The notes beneath the pieces are model-generated. The model saw nothing but the letters and a program-made list of their open reading frames with translations, had not been told where the DNA came from and did not search any database. Position numbers and translations under genes: made by a program. Positions 1 through 10,407 of a stretch of 64,000 nucleotides of DNA are shown one piece after another. The first letter of the stretch is position 1. Each line of letters opens with the position of its first letter. Origin of the DNA: Adineta steineri (lineage: Eukaryota; Rotifera; Eurotatoria; Adinetida; Adinetidae); contig CAJNOI010000117.1 in assembly GCA_905250115.1 (NCBI GenBank), positions 74,920-138,919 on the forward strand, given 5' to 3'.

Positions 1-120
1 GTGAGGGTGTGGGTGTGGGTCAAGGTGTGGGTGAGGGTGAGGGTGTGAGTATGGATATAAGTGTGGGTGTGGGTCAAGGTGTGGATGTGATTGAGAAAGA
101 TAAAATCATCCACGCCCACC
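1..120 (+). repeat. Degenerate telomere-like G-rich repeat
   Basis: About 110 bases of irregular GTGGGT, GAGGGT and GGGTGT units with the G-rich strand on +. Bdelloid telomeres are built of TGTGGG-like repeats, so this looks like degenerate telomeric or subtelomeric DNA. On a left chromosome end the + strand should be C-rich, so this tract points the wrong way to be the true end here and is more likely interstitial. The window starts inside it. Confidence 0.65.
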
Positions 121-186
121 CTTCGAAGTTAACGTAAGAAAATGTCATAACAGAATGCTTCGCTACGCTAGGTGATTATTTTCTAG

Positions 187-315
187 CTTTTTCCAATTTC
201 GAGGTTTTACATTTTCGAGATTTGCTCTTCGAGATTTAACTTTTTCGAAATTTTGTATTTCGAAATATTTTTTTCGGGATTTTTTCGTTCGAGATTTTTA
301 TTTTCGAGATTTTGA
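187..315. repeat. Degenerate short repeat, TTTCGAGATTTT type
   Basis: Repeated variants of TTTCGAGATTT and TTTCGAAATTT occur at 10-20 base spacing. A short open frame on the minus strand across it has only low-complexity composition and is not considered a gene. Confidence 0.5.
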
Positions 316-745
316 AGGTAATCCAGGTCAGTTGGGTGGCCATGATGAGGGGTGGCTGGGTGTGAGTGAAAGGTCAAAAAAATATCGAAAATCAATTTTC
401 TGGAGAAGACTTTTCTAGAGGTTATTCGATGCGTAGACTTCGAGTCTGAGGTCTGTTGAGTGACCATGGTTAAGGGTGGGTAGGTGTAGGTGAGATGTCA
501 AAAAAAACATTGAAAATCAGTTTTCTGAAAAAGATATTTCTATAGGTTTTTCGATACGGGGAGTTGGAATCTGAGGACTATTGGGTGACCGTGTGGAGGG
601 AAGCTGGTGAAGAGGGGTCAAAGGTTAAAAAGACATCGAAAACTGATTTTTCACGGTTTCCATTTGTTTTTCCGGTAAATGTGAAGAAATGCATTTTTAC
701 GAGAAAGAGCTAAGCGAGTCCTCGGAGGAGCGTTAATTGTTTTTA
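300..745. repeat. Tandem repeat, about 122-bp unit, with conserved tail
   Basis: Two and a half imperfect copies start near 342, 464 and 586. Each carries a GTCAAAA...ATCGAAAA core followed by a TTCGAT...GACTTCGA...CTGAGG segment and GTGACC. A tail follows, from TTTTACGAGAAAGAGC at 694 to GAGCGTTA near 735. The core and the tail both recur in the same orientation and order near 45928-46109, inside an intron of the BAZ1-like gene, so this is a dispersed family rather than a purely local duplication. Confidence 0.7.
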
Positions 746-1831
746 TACTAGTCTGGCAATTCAGTCTTCATATTCTTCGCCTTCTTTTAACTCATTATCA
801 ATAATTTTGTTTTCTTTTAGATTACAATAGTTTCTTTTGTATTTAATTAATAATTCGTATGAACTTAAAGTATCTTTTAATGTTAAAGTACATAACAAAA
901 TCATATACAAAAATGAACCGTTCCCTGTTTGAATTAAAGTCGTAATGTGCTTGTATGGTTTTAAAAATAGGATCAATTGTTTGACTGTTGTTTTGTTCAA
1001 ATCATATATTAATGATTGTTTCTTTCTAGCTAATAACAAACGTTTCGTTTGTTTCAAAGATTTTAACAAATTTCCTAAAAGGTTCGACATAGACAGCCAC
1101 CTGACTACACATAATTGACGTAATGTGCCATCACTATCTTCTTTTATATCATTATTGATACCTGCCTAAAAGATAAGTTGAAACAAGATAATAAATATGA
1201 GTTGATACTAATGATGAATACTGTGTAGAGGAAACTTACTTTCTTCACATATTTCACAATCTTTTTGCATTTCTTCAAAACTTCAAGAACTTGCTTAGTA
1301 CATAATGGAATTTGACCCGTGGTCATTTTTACCGACGAGACTGATTACTCATTTGTTGTTATAACAGTCTTTCTCGAATGAAATTTCTTTTGTTTAATAA
1401 TTGGTAAAACAATAGCATGATCATACTCATCATTACTTGATGACTGACTACCATCGTCAGAAGATTCATGATTTCCTTTTTTAGTATTAGTAGCTACAGT
1501 TATTTGTTCGTTCGGTATTTGATTTATCTGTAGCGCAACTAATAGCAGCATTAATTTTCTTTTTTTCATTCTGAAAAAAACCTATCTTTACAACATTATT
1601 AAGTCTAAGTCCATAACAGAAAATCGGTTGAAAACGTTTAAAAACACAAACGAAGTTGCTGCCACAGTTACAAACAATGTTAACATCAGTGAATGAATTA
1701 ATTCCATAGAGTTCCAAAGACTTTTGAAGAGCCTAAAAAAACTTTTGAACTCTAAAATCTAAATAAATTTCATAGGTTTTTGATGAACTGTGTAAATTCT
1801 CATCCTTAAGAACTTTTTTCTAAAGATATAT

Positions 1832-1839
1832 CTTTATCA
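1832..1839. repeat. Left target-site duplication of the MULE
   Basis: CTTTATCA immediately before the left terminal repeat; the identical octamer lies at 4151-4158 right after the other terminus. Confidence 0.85.
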
Positions 1840-1869
1840 GGTAATCCCAACTTTGGTCGAAAAACTAAA

Positions 1870-2080
1870 ATGTCGAAGTATATAAAGATCGAAAGGTAAA
1901 AATGTCGAAAAAAAATTAGACAAATGTCGAATGTAAAAATATCGAATTGAAAATAGTCGAAATATTAAAATATCGAAGGGTAGAAATGTCGAATTTGAAA
2001 ATAGTCAAAATATAAAAATGTCGAATGGTAGAAATGTTGAATGGGTGGAAAAACTGAAAAGTAAAAATGTCGAGGACGAT
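1870..2080. repeat. Subterminal degenerate repeat inside the MULE
   Basis: About ten variants of AAAATGTCGAA or AAAATATCGAA at roughly 17-20 base spacing lie just inside the left terminus. Arrays of this kind are common transposase-binding regions of DNA transposons; that role is inferred here. Confidence 0.55.
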
Positions 2081-2222
2081 GATTTCAGTTCACATCGATT
2101 TTTAGTTGATGATTTAAATAACAATTTTTTTTACTATTCAACGAGAAAAAATAAATGCATGAGAAAAATTAATTAAAAGACAAATGTGTAACTTGTTCAG
2201 TTGAGATAACTATTCAATAGAA

Positions 2223-3763
2223 TTATTTCGCCTTTTTAGCTACAATCAAAGATAAACCGGCGAGAAGAGTTGATGCACCAATAAGATCATTAGTATAACG
2301 CTTCTATAACGTATTAATACGATTTTGTATAGCTGCTGTCCGTTGATTGTTTTTCTTTGATGCACCACTGGACCATTGAGTTATCGTGGACGTTACATTC
2401 TTTTCTTTTTTTTGTAAAAAAGTGAAGAAAAGACAAATATTTGGATGATTACGTTGTAGTCGACAATTCATCCGATTGTGATATCCTTTAATAAAAAGAG
2501 GAATACTGGTTAAAGTTTATTTAATATATCTTGTTTTACCTTGACAATTATTGTTTGTCCGCACATCAGATTCAGATACGTTCCATAAATCCACGTCGTT
2601 CATCCAGTTATCTTCAAAATATTCCAACAACTCATCCATTGACTGATCCGGCAGTTTACAAGCATCTTCCTGTATTTCATCGAAGCTGCTCTTGACTTAA
2701 TCTGTTGGCATTAAAACCAGTGCCATTAACTTTCGACACAGGCAACGGCATGTTTCATCTTCTGTATACTGCTGTTGTAGTCCTAGAGATTGTATTTGGC
2801 GGTACACTGCTTGACAGAAGTGGAAGAAACATCCCATATGTTTCGAACCTGGAAACTGAAAACGAATTAATTGATAAGAAATTTTTTTGTTAATTCATGC
2901 AGAAAATGCTCACTTCCAATATTAATACAGGAAGTACTGCAGATCCAAAATCAGTTGTTATCAACATGGGTGAGAAACACTTACCACGTTCAGATGCGAT
3001 CTCCTTTAGTTTGACAAATATATGTTTATATGTAATCGACTTTTTATTTACTAGCAGCCCAAATACACATGGTAAACCTAAAAAAACATCAAATATTTAC
3101 TCGAGAAGACTTTCATTTCTACTTACAAATATCAAAATTCACCGCATGGATAATGTTAATTTGACGGAAATTAGGTGGTGTTTTGCTGAACGTTCCATCC
3201 ATAGATACTATAGGTGAATTAAACAATAATTCGAGTTGCTCGTCGCTTCCGAACAACAAAATACGTTCTGGTCTGACGGGCGACCCATCATACAACAAAA
3301 AACGTTTGCCATCCATTGTAGATTTATATATATCTGGAATGGTGAATAAGCTGGAATGTGGTAATGCTGGTGATGTTTTTCGACGAGCTTTGACAATACC
3401 TTGATCTATCAATGAATTGTCAAATAACATTTCGATAAGAATCTAAAAAATGCTTACAAATTTCAGTGTTAGTTCGAAAGATAGCCAAAGCCGATCGAGT
3501 CATGGCCGCTTTGGCAATTTCTTCTTTATAAATCATACCGATTGGCGTTACTTCGTTGAGAGCACGTTCTTTCATCTTCTGACGAACCTGTTTCACTTGA
3601 ATCAGTTCGGGATTTGGTGCATGAGAATGAGAATCTGTACCACCACTAGAGTATTCATTGTTTAATGAAGTGTGAACATACACTTGACAGTCTTTAACGA
3701 CATACACCCAATACTTTGTGTTTGCCTGTGTCTTATTACGTTTGTATACATAATTATGCATTA
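2223..3763 (-). pseudogene. FLYWCH-MULE transposase, broken
   Basis: The minus-strand ATG at 3763 opens a FLYWCH-like zinc region (MHNYVYKRN...WVYVV...C...HSHAPNPE), followed by the linker typical of this family (MKERALNEVTPIGMIYKEE) and then, after a frame change near 3430, LPHSSLFTIPDIY...FLLYDG...LLFGS.EQLELLFNSP and MDGTFSKTPPNF, the first catalytic Asp block. A spliced continuation gives GLPCVFGLL...TTDFGSAVLP (second Asp; the usual Glu nearby is Gly), then FPGSKHMGCFFHFCQAVY after an intron near 2830-2890. The C-terminal part has a YFEDNW...VRTNNNCQGYHNRMN motif and an in-frame TAG near 2310. The frame change and stop show that this copy cannot make a full transposase, although its termini are intact. 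Confidence 0.8.
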
Positions 3764-4150
3764 CTAGCAACGGTTAATTTTTGTTTGATTTAATAAAAGA
3801 TATATTGTTGAAATTTTTCTTTAGAAGTGCTGTTGCTTGCAGCCATAATGATTGTATATCTGGTTTGTAATACCGACAAAATTTTCGCTCGCTTTATTTG
3901 TATTATATTATGTCTTTTATTGTGTTTTGTTCACATTCGTCTATAGTGTTGTCGTATATATATTGGTCGATAAAATTTTCCAATAAACTTTTGTCACAAC
4001 ACTATTTCGAGATATATGTTATTCAGTGACATCTCCGTTCATCATTTCAAATGTCTTTCTTTATTATTCCTCTTAAATTGTCTCGAACACCCAAAGTCTT
4101 ATCATTTTCATACTTCGACATTTTTACTTTCGACCAAAGTTAGGAGAATC

Positions 4151-4158
4151 CTTTATCA
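4151..4158. repeat. Right target-site duplication of the MULE
   Basis: CTTTATCA directly after the right terminal inverted repeat, identical to 1832-1839. Confidence 0.85.
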
Positions 4159-5035
4159 ACGCATTTAAAGTATTTTCAGCTGTTCTTTTTCGTATTCAAA
4201 TGATTTACAACAAAGATCAATTGATTTGAAACTATATTCGAAATCGACAAATATTATAGTAACATCTAAACAAGAAATCTTTTTATATGAATCCATCCAA
4301 TAGTCTGGGCGTATTGTTGATGAACGTTCCCTTAAGGGAACTGATAACGTTACTTTAATCTGACTACGGAAACTATCAGCAAAAATCATTATGTGCCGTG
4401 AAATGGTTTTTTCCACCACGCGATGCATCATTAATATTAAATGCTCCATAAACGGCGCCTGAAACATACATATAAAAAGAAAATTATAACATGCATATTT
4501 TAATTTCTTTACCTAAACGAATAAATTCTTTTGCTAAATTTCTAAAATCAGAATCAGCTAAAATACTGAAACGTCTGATATCACTATAAATGTATTTTAC
4601 AGATAAATCTTTGATTTTTGTAACATCACCTTCAGTAATTTTAACACCTTTAGTAAAGCCCATATTATTTAATGTTGTCCGTTTTGATCAATTAAAGGTA
4701 ATAGATGATGATGTTGTAGACTTCACTAATGGAAAACATTTATCAGCGTGTTGCTTAAAGTGTTTTGAGCCGCTTAATCTATTGTAAAGATATGTATTCA
4801 TACACTTGAAACGACTAATAAATCTAGGAATTCTTTTTAATTCATTACTATCATTTAAATGTGCAGAATAGCTGTAAGCTCGCCACTGTAAAGCCTTAGT
4901 TTCCGCTTCATTTTTTATTACTTGATACTTATTTTTTCCAATCAAGAAGAGGTGCTTGATTTTCTCAGGTGTGAAAGTGTGTGAATTTGAATGTGATGAC
5001 AACGATGAATAAGATGATGATGTATCAGAAGACAT

Positions 5036-5279
5036 ATTTTGTTCACAAATTATCGTTATATCATCTTACGACATTGTTTCATCATTAAATGATGAAATTA
5101 TAGATAATATCAGTTCTCAAACATAAAGTTCAAAGATAACAATGTATGTAAAAATGATAAATTCATAGATCTAATACGCAGTAGCATTGTTCATTGTCCC
5201 TTACTATCATTGTTATTAAAATAGACCAGAGTTTATCCGATGAAAATATTTTAAAGTGCCATTATAATTTCTCGTGATA
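5036..5279. other. Spacer, no gene seen
   Basis: AT-rich flank of the hAT gene. No hAT terminal repeat, RNA gene or coding frame could be recognised. Confidence 0.4.
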
Positions 5280-6112
5280 TTAAGGGTACCCCCCCCCCTT
5301 CTTTTTCCACCCTTCCTGGATCTCGAAGACAGTAAGGCCGATCGGCTTGAAATTCTTGTCACAGATAGAACATCTAAGTTGATCAGACACGTGTTCGAGG
5401 AAAAAATTTTCAAAGACGACTTTCTTAATTTTTTTTGAAAACCTTTGGTTTTTCATATGTTCTCATCTTGCCTTGGACGACCCCCTCTCCCCCCTCCCCC
5501 CCTTTAACTTTTGCGGATTGGGCTGAAAAGTTTTTTGACGATACCTATGAGTATATCTCAGAGGTAGTTTTCAGGATTTTCAAAAATCTTACTTACTTTT
5601 TCTTTTATAACAAAAAAAATACATAAAAGTTTTTGCCGGAACCTGATTTCTGACCTTGAAAACCCTATAAACCAGGACGGAAATATCAGAAATGAAAGCG
5701 GCCGATTCTACCTCTGGAGGATACTTGAAAGTATCTCTGATAAACTTTTCAGCACGATCGGACAAAATTTGAGGGTGATCGTCCACGGCACAACTCGTTA
5801 CTTTGCTTCAAAAACTAGTTTCGAGAAAAACATAAAAAGAAATTGATAACTAGCTGATTTTTTTCAACTTTTTTATGAACAACTTTTGATGGAAAGTCTT
5901 CTGAAAGCAGACAAAAAAGGTTTTTGAAAAACTTTTTTTTGGGCGAGAGATTTTTGTGGAGAATCGATAGAAAATGAACGGCAGATGCGATCGAGGTTTT
6001 TCAAACGCCGATTGAAATACCAACAGATGGTCTATCTAGGACACATATAAAAAAAATTTTGTTAAAACAAAATTTTGGTAAAAGAAGAGGGGGAGGGCGG
6101 TACCCTTTGTAT
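5280..6112. mobile_element. Non-autonomous element with inverted C/G-rich termini
   Basis: The left end reads AAGGGTACCCCCCCCCC followed by TTCTTTTT. The right end is its inverse (AAAAGAAGAGGGGGAGGG and GGTACCCTTT, 6075-6112). Internally, a segment with GCTGAAAAGTTTTTTGA..GATACCT...CTCAGAGGTA (5520-5565) recurs inverted at about 5705-5770, so the whole is partly palindromic. Short open frames here are chance. No convincing target-site duplication was found, so the exact ends and the superfamily are open. Confidence 0.55.
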
Positions 6113-6330
6113 TAAAATACCAAAATTTTTATTAAAATGTAATTTGTATAAAAACATTAGCAAGGTGAAAAATCTTGCTCCGCCTCGCCTGTGCCTGGCT
6201 CTATCTGCTCTGCCTGCCAAACAGAACAGAGGAAAAAAACAATTTTCCCCTTTGAGACACGACAGGACAGGACGTCAGGGCGGCCTTGCTGTTTGACGAT
6301 CTCTGATCTCCAACATAGTGGTCCCTTGAA
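6113..6330. other. Less AT-rich spacer of unknown nature
   Basis: Stands out in base composition (CCGCCTCGCCTGTGCCTGGC near 6181), but no conserved protein or RNA was recognised on either strand. Confidence 0.3.
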
Positions 6331-6860
6331 AACAACGAGGGCAGTATTTTTAGCTATATGTTTTACCACAGTTTTGTATCTCTTGAGAAGCTCTATCTAT
6401 TTTGAAACAATGACGCTGTGTCGACGAGTCGTAAAGAAAATTTACCAGATGAGACTGTGCTAATCAATAGAATTTTATGGATTTTTCCTAGACTGATCCC
6501 TAAAAAATCTGGAGCGCAGTGTATTTACCCACATATTTTGACATCATTTTGTAGCTATCAATGAGGTCTATCCATGCTAAAAAACTGGCATTGGCTCTAT
6601 GAGCAATAGTGAATTTCATACTGACACAACTTCACAATCCATGACTTTTCTCCATGTTTTTCATAGTACGTTCTTCAGGAAATCTCGAGTGGAGCATTTT
6701 TACTCACATATTTTGGCATCATTTTGAAGCTCTCAATGACTTGTATCTACCGTGTAAAAATGACGCCGGTTCAACGAGTCATAGTGAAGATCATATGGGT
6801 GACACTTCACTATTGACTAGAAGATTTGCTATGTATGAGACTGTGGTGGTACGTTCATGA
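6331..6860. repeat. Tandem repeat, about 180-bp unit, three diverged copies
   Basis: Copies start near 6333, 6517 and 6694. Shared landmarks in order are GCAGT/GAGCA, CACATATTTTG.CATCATTTTG.AGCT.TCAATGA, a .TCTATC block, then GACGC/GGCAT...GAGTC/GAGC..AGTGAA and CACT..TGAC at the end. Strong divergence suggests an old array. Open frames within it differ between copies, which argues against coding. Confidence 0.6.
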
Positions 6861-7620
6861 GTTATCCTTGGAAATGCTTTGAAAGGTGGATAGTTTAAGT
6901 CAGAAATAACGAGATAGTTTAAGAGAAAACGTATGACGTAGTATACGAATGGTTTCTGTGAAGATTTGCATTTAGGGTCGTTTGGTGGACAAATCATCCA
7001 CCGTCCTTTAATGTTATATTACATTATACTATATAATAACAATATTTTATTTCATATTATATTATAACATCCTAGTTTAGATTACTTTGTTATTTTATGT
7101 TATTGTATTGTTAAAACTTTGATGATGTCATTATTTTATTTTATTTTATCATATTTTATTTTATTTTAGATTACGTTAGAAGTATATTTTATTGCCAGAT
7201 TATATGAGATTATACTATATTATTTTACTTCATTTCATTTTATTTTAGTTCAATTTTTTTTATATTATATTATATTATATTATATTATACTATATTATTA
7301 TATTATATTGTTTGATTTTATATTAGCTTACGATATTATTTTATTCAAGATTATATCATATTGTATTCTATTGTTTTCTTTTGTTTTCCTTTATTTTGTT
7401 ATATAACAGTATATTAATATATTGCATGTTATAATATAATATTATTTTTTTTTCATTGTTATATTTTATGTTATTTTATTATCTTTTTTATTTTATTTTA
7501 TTTTATTTTATTTCATTTTAGTTTATGTTATTTTTCTTTATTTTTGATGACGTTATTTTTTTATGTCAAGGTATTGTATTTTATTTTAGTTTATAATTTT
7601 TCTTATCTCGCTGGAAAGCA
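6861..7620. repeat. AT-rich low-complexity tract
   Basis: A short palindrome (GGTGGACAAATCATCCACC near 6980) is followed by about 600 bases of TATTA and TTTTA runs. No gene seen. Confidence 0.7.
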
Positions 7621-8683
7621 AAGAATATTTTTTTTTCTTAATTCAATAAATAAACTTGGTATAGAACACTCTGACGTCTATTGCTACTGATTTATTTATA
7701 TATTGAAGAGCAACGATGTTGAAAAGACGTACGACATAAAACTAATAAAACATTAATCGCAACTAAGATCTTTAAGTTATCAATTCCTTTGTTAAAATGT
7801 TCAAATAGGATAGTTACTAATACAATAGTAATATGAATATATTATAAGTCTTTGGATAATGTAATTTCTTTTTCTTTCATTATTCACATCAAATAAGTAA
7901 AGGTCGTAAATGATTATTGTCTTTATTAGCTCTTGAACTAATTAGTTCCTAAATCAAATCAAATCAAATCAAATCATATCATAATATGAAACGTTCTAAG
8001 AGTTTTGAAACTATTTGAATCATAAAAATAAAACAATCAAAGAAAATTAAAAAAATAAAATGAACTTTGTTCGTAAACTGATTCTCTTCTACGTCGTTGT
8101 TTTTTTTTGAAACTTGTTATCTACATCAATTTACTAAAAATATCTCTTTCTCTCTATGATAATGATCTGAAAGTGATATTAACAATTGCGTCAAACAGTC
8201 AACTGAAGCCTTCGATTATCTTACATTGAGTTTCATGTTAATGAGCTTGTTAATGTGATCTTCTAAATTGATAATTTTATATCGAAGTAAAAATCATGAC
8301 TTCTCGTATTTTCTTACCTAATTAGACGATTTGAAATCATTTTCAAAAATGATTTTAATGATCTTCAATTTCTCTCCCCTTGTTATTATAAATAGTCAAT
8401 AGATTATTATTACAGGTTGTTTTGTTGTACTTGTTATTTCTATTTTTTTATTTCCATGTCTTTCTAATTTGTCGTCTCTTTTTTTCTTTCTGTATCTATC
8501 TCTCTATCTCCCTGTTTTATCTCTCTATCTTTTTATCTCTTATATAAGCTCGTACTTAAAATTAAAAGAAAGTGATAGTTGGTTACGTGAAATACCTAAA
8601 CAATACTACTGCTGTGACTTGTGTCATTAGTTCATACTATATTTCAGTTTTTCATTTAACATTAACAAACAAAGGGGGTTAAC
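7621..8683. other. Upstream flank of the GPCR gene
   Basis: AT-rich non-coding DNA with an (AAATC)n run at about 7950-7975, pyrimidine-rich (TCTATC)n-like sequence at 8490-8540 and a TATA-like TTATATAAG near 8540, about 140 bases before the start codon. No other gene seen. Confidence 0.5.
8540..8548 (+). promoter_or_regulatory. TATA-like box upstream of the GPCR gene
   Basis: TTATATAAG sits about 140 bases 5' of the ATG at 8684. Its position fits a core promoter with a short 5' leader; no experimental support is visible. Confidence 0.35.
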
Positions 8684-9901
8684 ATGACGATTGCTACTTA
8701 TAATGTTTCATGGATTATTTTAGGACCTCTGATTCCATCTGTTTTGGTGAGTATATTTAATTTGTATCATGTATTCAGCAGTCGAGCACTTCTTAAAGCG
8801 CTCAACAATCATGTTGTTGTTCTGCTTCTATGTTTTGGACTAGTATACGAACTTACACTTGATATATTGTATACAGTCATTGATCAAACCCTTGTTGCTC
8901 CAATACAAACACCTGCATTTTGTTATGCATGGGCATTATTAAATTCATCTATACCCATAATTATTTATCTTTTAATGGCCTGGGCAGCAATTGAACGGCA
9001 TATTCTAGTTTTTCATGCAAATTGGTTTGGCACTCAAAGAAAACGCATTTTATATCATTATACACCATTGGCTCTATGCATTATATGGCCTATGGTTTTT
9101 TATATTACCACATTATTCATTATACCTTGTTCTTTTCCATTAAATTACAAAGTCAATGACTGTGGTTTTTATTCATGCATTACAAGATTTGCTTGGCTTG
9201 CATTATTTGATAGTATTGGACATTATATGGTGCCAATATTTCTTATTGTAATTTTTAGTGTCTCTCTTTTTGTACGCGTACTGTATAACCGGTATCGCGC
9301 ACGTGGACAAATTGAGTGGAAAAACTACCAAAAAATGGCACTTCAATTATTACCAATATCAATGCTTTATATTGTACTACAGTTTCCATGGGTGCTTATG
9401 TATGCTCTTTATTCAGCTGGTGTACCAAGCAGTGCAGGTGCCAGTTTTTATCACGATATTCGATCATTCAGTAGTTGGGCTATTCTCTTTACTCCATTTG
9501 CAACTGTAATGTCATTGCCTGAATTAGGAAAAAAATGTCGACAACTTATTTTCTTTTGGCGACCACAACGTGCTGTTCATCCTCAAGCATTCACAGTCAA
9601 TCGTCAAAACGGTAATCAAACTGTCTTAGTACCATTAAAAAGAATGGCATCAAAAACACCAGTAGCAACAAAACCAGCAGAAGTTATTCAAACAACAACA
9701 CAACCAACAGGTATTATTCAAACAACAACACAACCAACAGGTATTATTCAAACAACAACTGAACCAACAGGTATTATTCAAACAACAACTGAACCAACAG
9801 AAGCAACAACACCAGTAACAAAAATACTGCCAACAATGGCATCAGTAACAACAACACTAATGACAAAGCCAGAAACTGAAATGACACCAATTGATATATA
9901 A
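8684..9901 (+). CDS. Rhodopsin-like seven-transmembrane receptor, intronless
   Basis: 405 residues in one exon. Hydrophobic helices fall roughly at residues 8-30, 42-65, 80-103, 127-148, 178-200, 218-242 and 260-282. The end of the third helix reads AIERH (ERH at 104-106), a counterpart of the DRY/ERY motif of class A GPCRs. Cys80 and Cys160 could form the usual disulphide between helix 3 and the second outer loop. The intracellular tail holds four near-perfect ten-residue repeats of the form IIQTTTQPTG (about 334-373), encoded by 30-bp DNA repeats and followed by more Thr/Pro sequence. Bdelloids carry large families of such orphan receptors, so ligand and signalling partner cannot be inferred. 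The lack of introns contrasts with the intron-rich genes further along and would fit a retroposed or family-specific gene. The start is the first ATG after an AT-rich leader. Confidence 0.8.
   Translation: MTIATYNVSWIILGPLIPSVLVSIFNLYHVFSSRALLKALNNHVVVLLLCFGLVYELTLDILYTVIDQTLVAPIQTPAFCYAWALLNSSIPIIIYLLMAWAAIERHILVFHANWFGTQRKRILYHYTPLALCIIWPMVFYITTLFIIPCSFPLNYKVNDCGFYSCITRFAWLALFDSIGHYMVPIFLIVIFSVSLFVRVLYNRYRARGQIEWKNYQKMALQLLPISMLYIVLQFPWVLMYALYSAGVPSSAGASFYHDIRSFSSWAILFTPFATVMSLPELGKKCRQLIFFWRPQRAVHPQAFTVNRQNGNQTVLVPLKRMASKTPVATKPAEVIQTTTQPTGIIQTTTQPTGIIQTTTEPTGIIQTTTEPTEATTPVTKILPTMASVTTTLMTKPETEMTPIDI
9684..9800 (+). repeat. 30-bp coding tandem repeat
   Basis: Four copies of ATTCAAACAACAAC.CAACCAACAGGT encode the Thr-rich tail repeats of the receptor. 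The copies are nearly identical, which suggests recent expansion or homogenisation. Confidence 0.85.
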
Positions 9902-10117
9902 TTATTCTTCAATTATCAAAATTAATACAAACAGAAGGTATCGTTGAAGAAGAAAAAATTACAGACGCTAGTTATTGTTGTAAAAGTATTATATATATAT
10001 ATCTTAATATTTCTAGTCAGTTGTTCTATTTTTTAGATAGCTTGTCAGCTATCATTCTATGTTGTATATCTACTATTTATTTCTTTTTAACAGTCATCAT
10101 TTACATTATTAATATTG

Positions 10118-10200
10118 TATGATTTTCAGAGTTCTTCTTTGTTGTATGATTTTCAGAGTTCTTTTTTGTTGTATCATTTAAGAGTTCTTTTTTTATTGTC
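10118..10200. repeat. 27-bp tandem repeat in the 3' flank
   Basis: GTATGATTTTCAGAGTTCTT plus a TTTGTT tail occurs at 10118 and 10145, with a diverged third copy at 10172. It lies between the receptor stop codon and an AATAAA signal at 10219. Confidence 0.75.
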
Positions 10201-10218
10201 CTGTTCGTTTTATTTGTC

Positions 10219-10224
10219 AATAAA
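10219..10224 (+). promoter_or_regulatory. Likely polyadenylation signal
   Basis: AATAAA about 320 bases after the receptor stop codon, the first good candidate downstream of the 27-bp repeats. Confidence 0.4.
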
Positions 10225-10407
10225 ATGAGCTCAATTGTATCTCATTGCCGGGCTACAAGTTGAGCACAAAAAACAAAAACATTATCTTGTTAAACTATTA
10301 TAGTAACATTAAACCTCTTAATATGAAAAAAAAAGTTACTGGTGGCATGAAATAAATGAAAATAATTAAAAATAAGAAATATATCATATTCAATATCTTT
10401 TCAAATG

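Larger units (their letters stand above)
1840..4150 (-). mobile_element. Mutator-like element (MULE), complete, nested in hAT
   Basis: The left end reads GGTAATCCCAACTTTGG from 1840. The right end, read inward from 4150 on the minus strand, is GATTCTCCTAACTTTGG. The 17-base termini share their inner half exactly, and similarity continues through GTCGAAA...AAATGTCGAAGTAT. Both ends are flanked by the same 8 bases, CTTTATCA (1832-1839 and 4151-4158), a target duplication in the size range typical of MULEs (8-10 bp). The interior encodes a FLYWCH/MULE transposase on the minus strand. Removing the insertion brings the two halves of the surrounding hAT gene together. Confidence 0.88.
761..5035 (-). 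pseudogene. Decayed hAT transposase gene, split by a MULE insertion
   Basis: Read on the minus strand from 5035. A Ser-rich start is followed by a BED-type zinc finger (CMNTYLYNR...KHFKQHADKC, about 4690-4800), then a segment ending in RLG, and from about 4467 a block with ADSFRSQIKVTL...PDYWMDSY and SIDLCCKSFEYEKE. The element at 1840-4150 interrupts this. The gene resumes at about 1717 with the counterpart of the VTDxGSN/C-HxLN region (here VCNCGSN, so a catalytic Asp position is Asn), then LKKCKKIVKYVKK (about 1240-1310) and CVVRWLSMSNLL...FLKPYKHITTLIQTGN...LTLKDTLSSYELL (761-1150). Blocks and order match hAT transposases. In-frame stops (for example after ITFN near 4690), frame changes and loss of the C-terminal dimerisation domain mark it as dead. 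Terminal inverted repeats of the hAT were not located. Confidence 0.75.

Noticed and set aside
207-467. 86-residue minus-strand frame
   Set aside because: Lies in TTTCGAGATTT and 122-bp repeats; Lys/Asn low-complexity product, no conservation expected.
2705-3665. Several plus-strand frames over the MULE
   Set aside because: Antisense shadows of the minus-strand transposase, whose motifs are clear.
6075-6463. Overlapping frames of 70-90 residues on both strands
   Set aside because: They cross the end of an inverted-repeat element and the start of the 180-bp array; frames are not kept between repeat copies.
7015-7620. Possible replication origin or matrix attachment region
   Set aside because: Only AT-rich low-complexity sequence; no specific motif supports a function.
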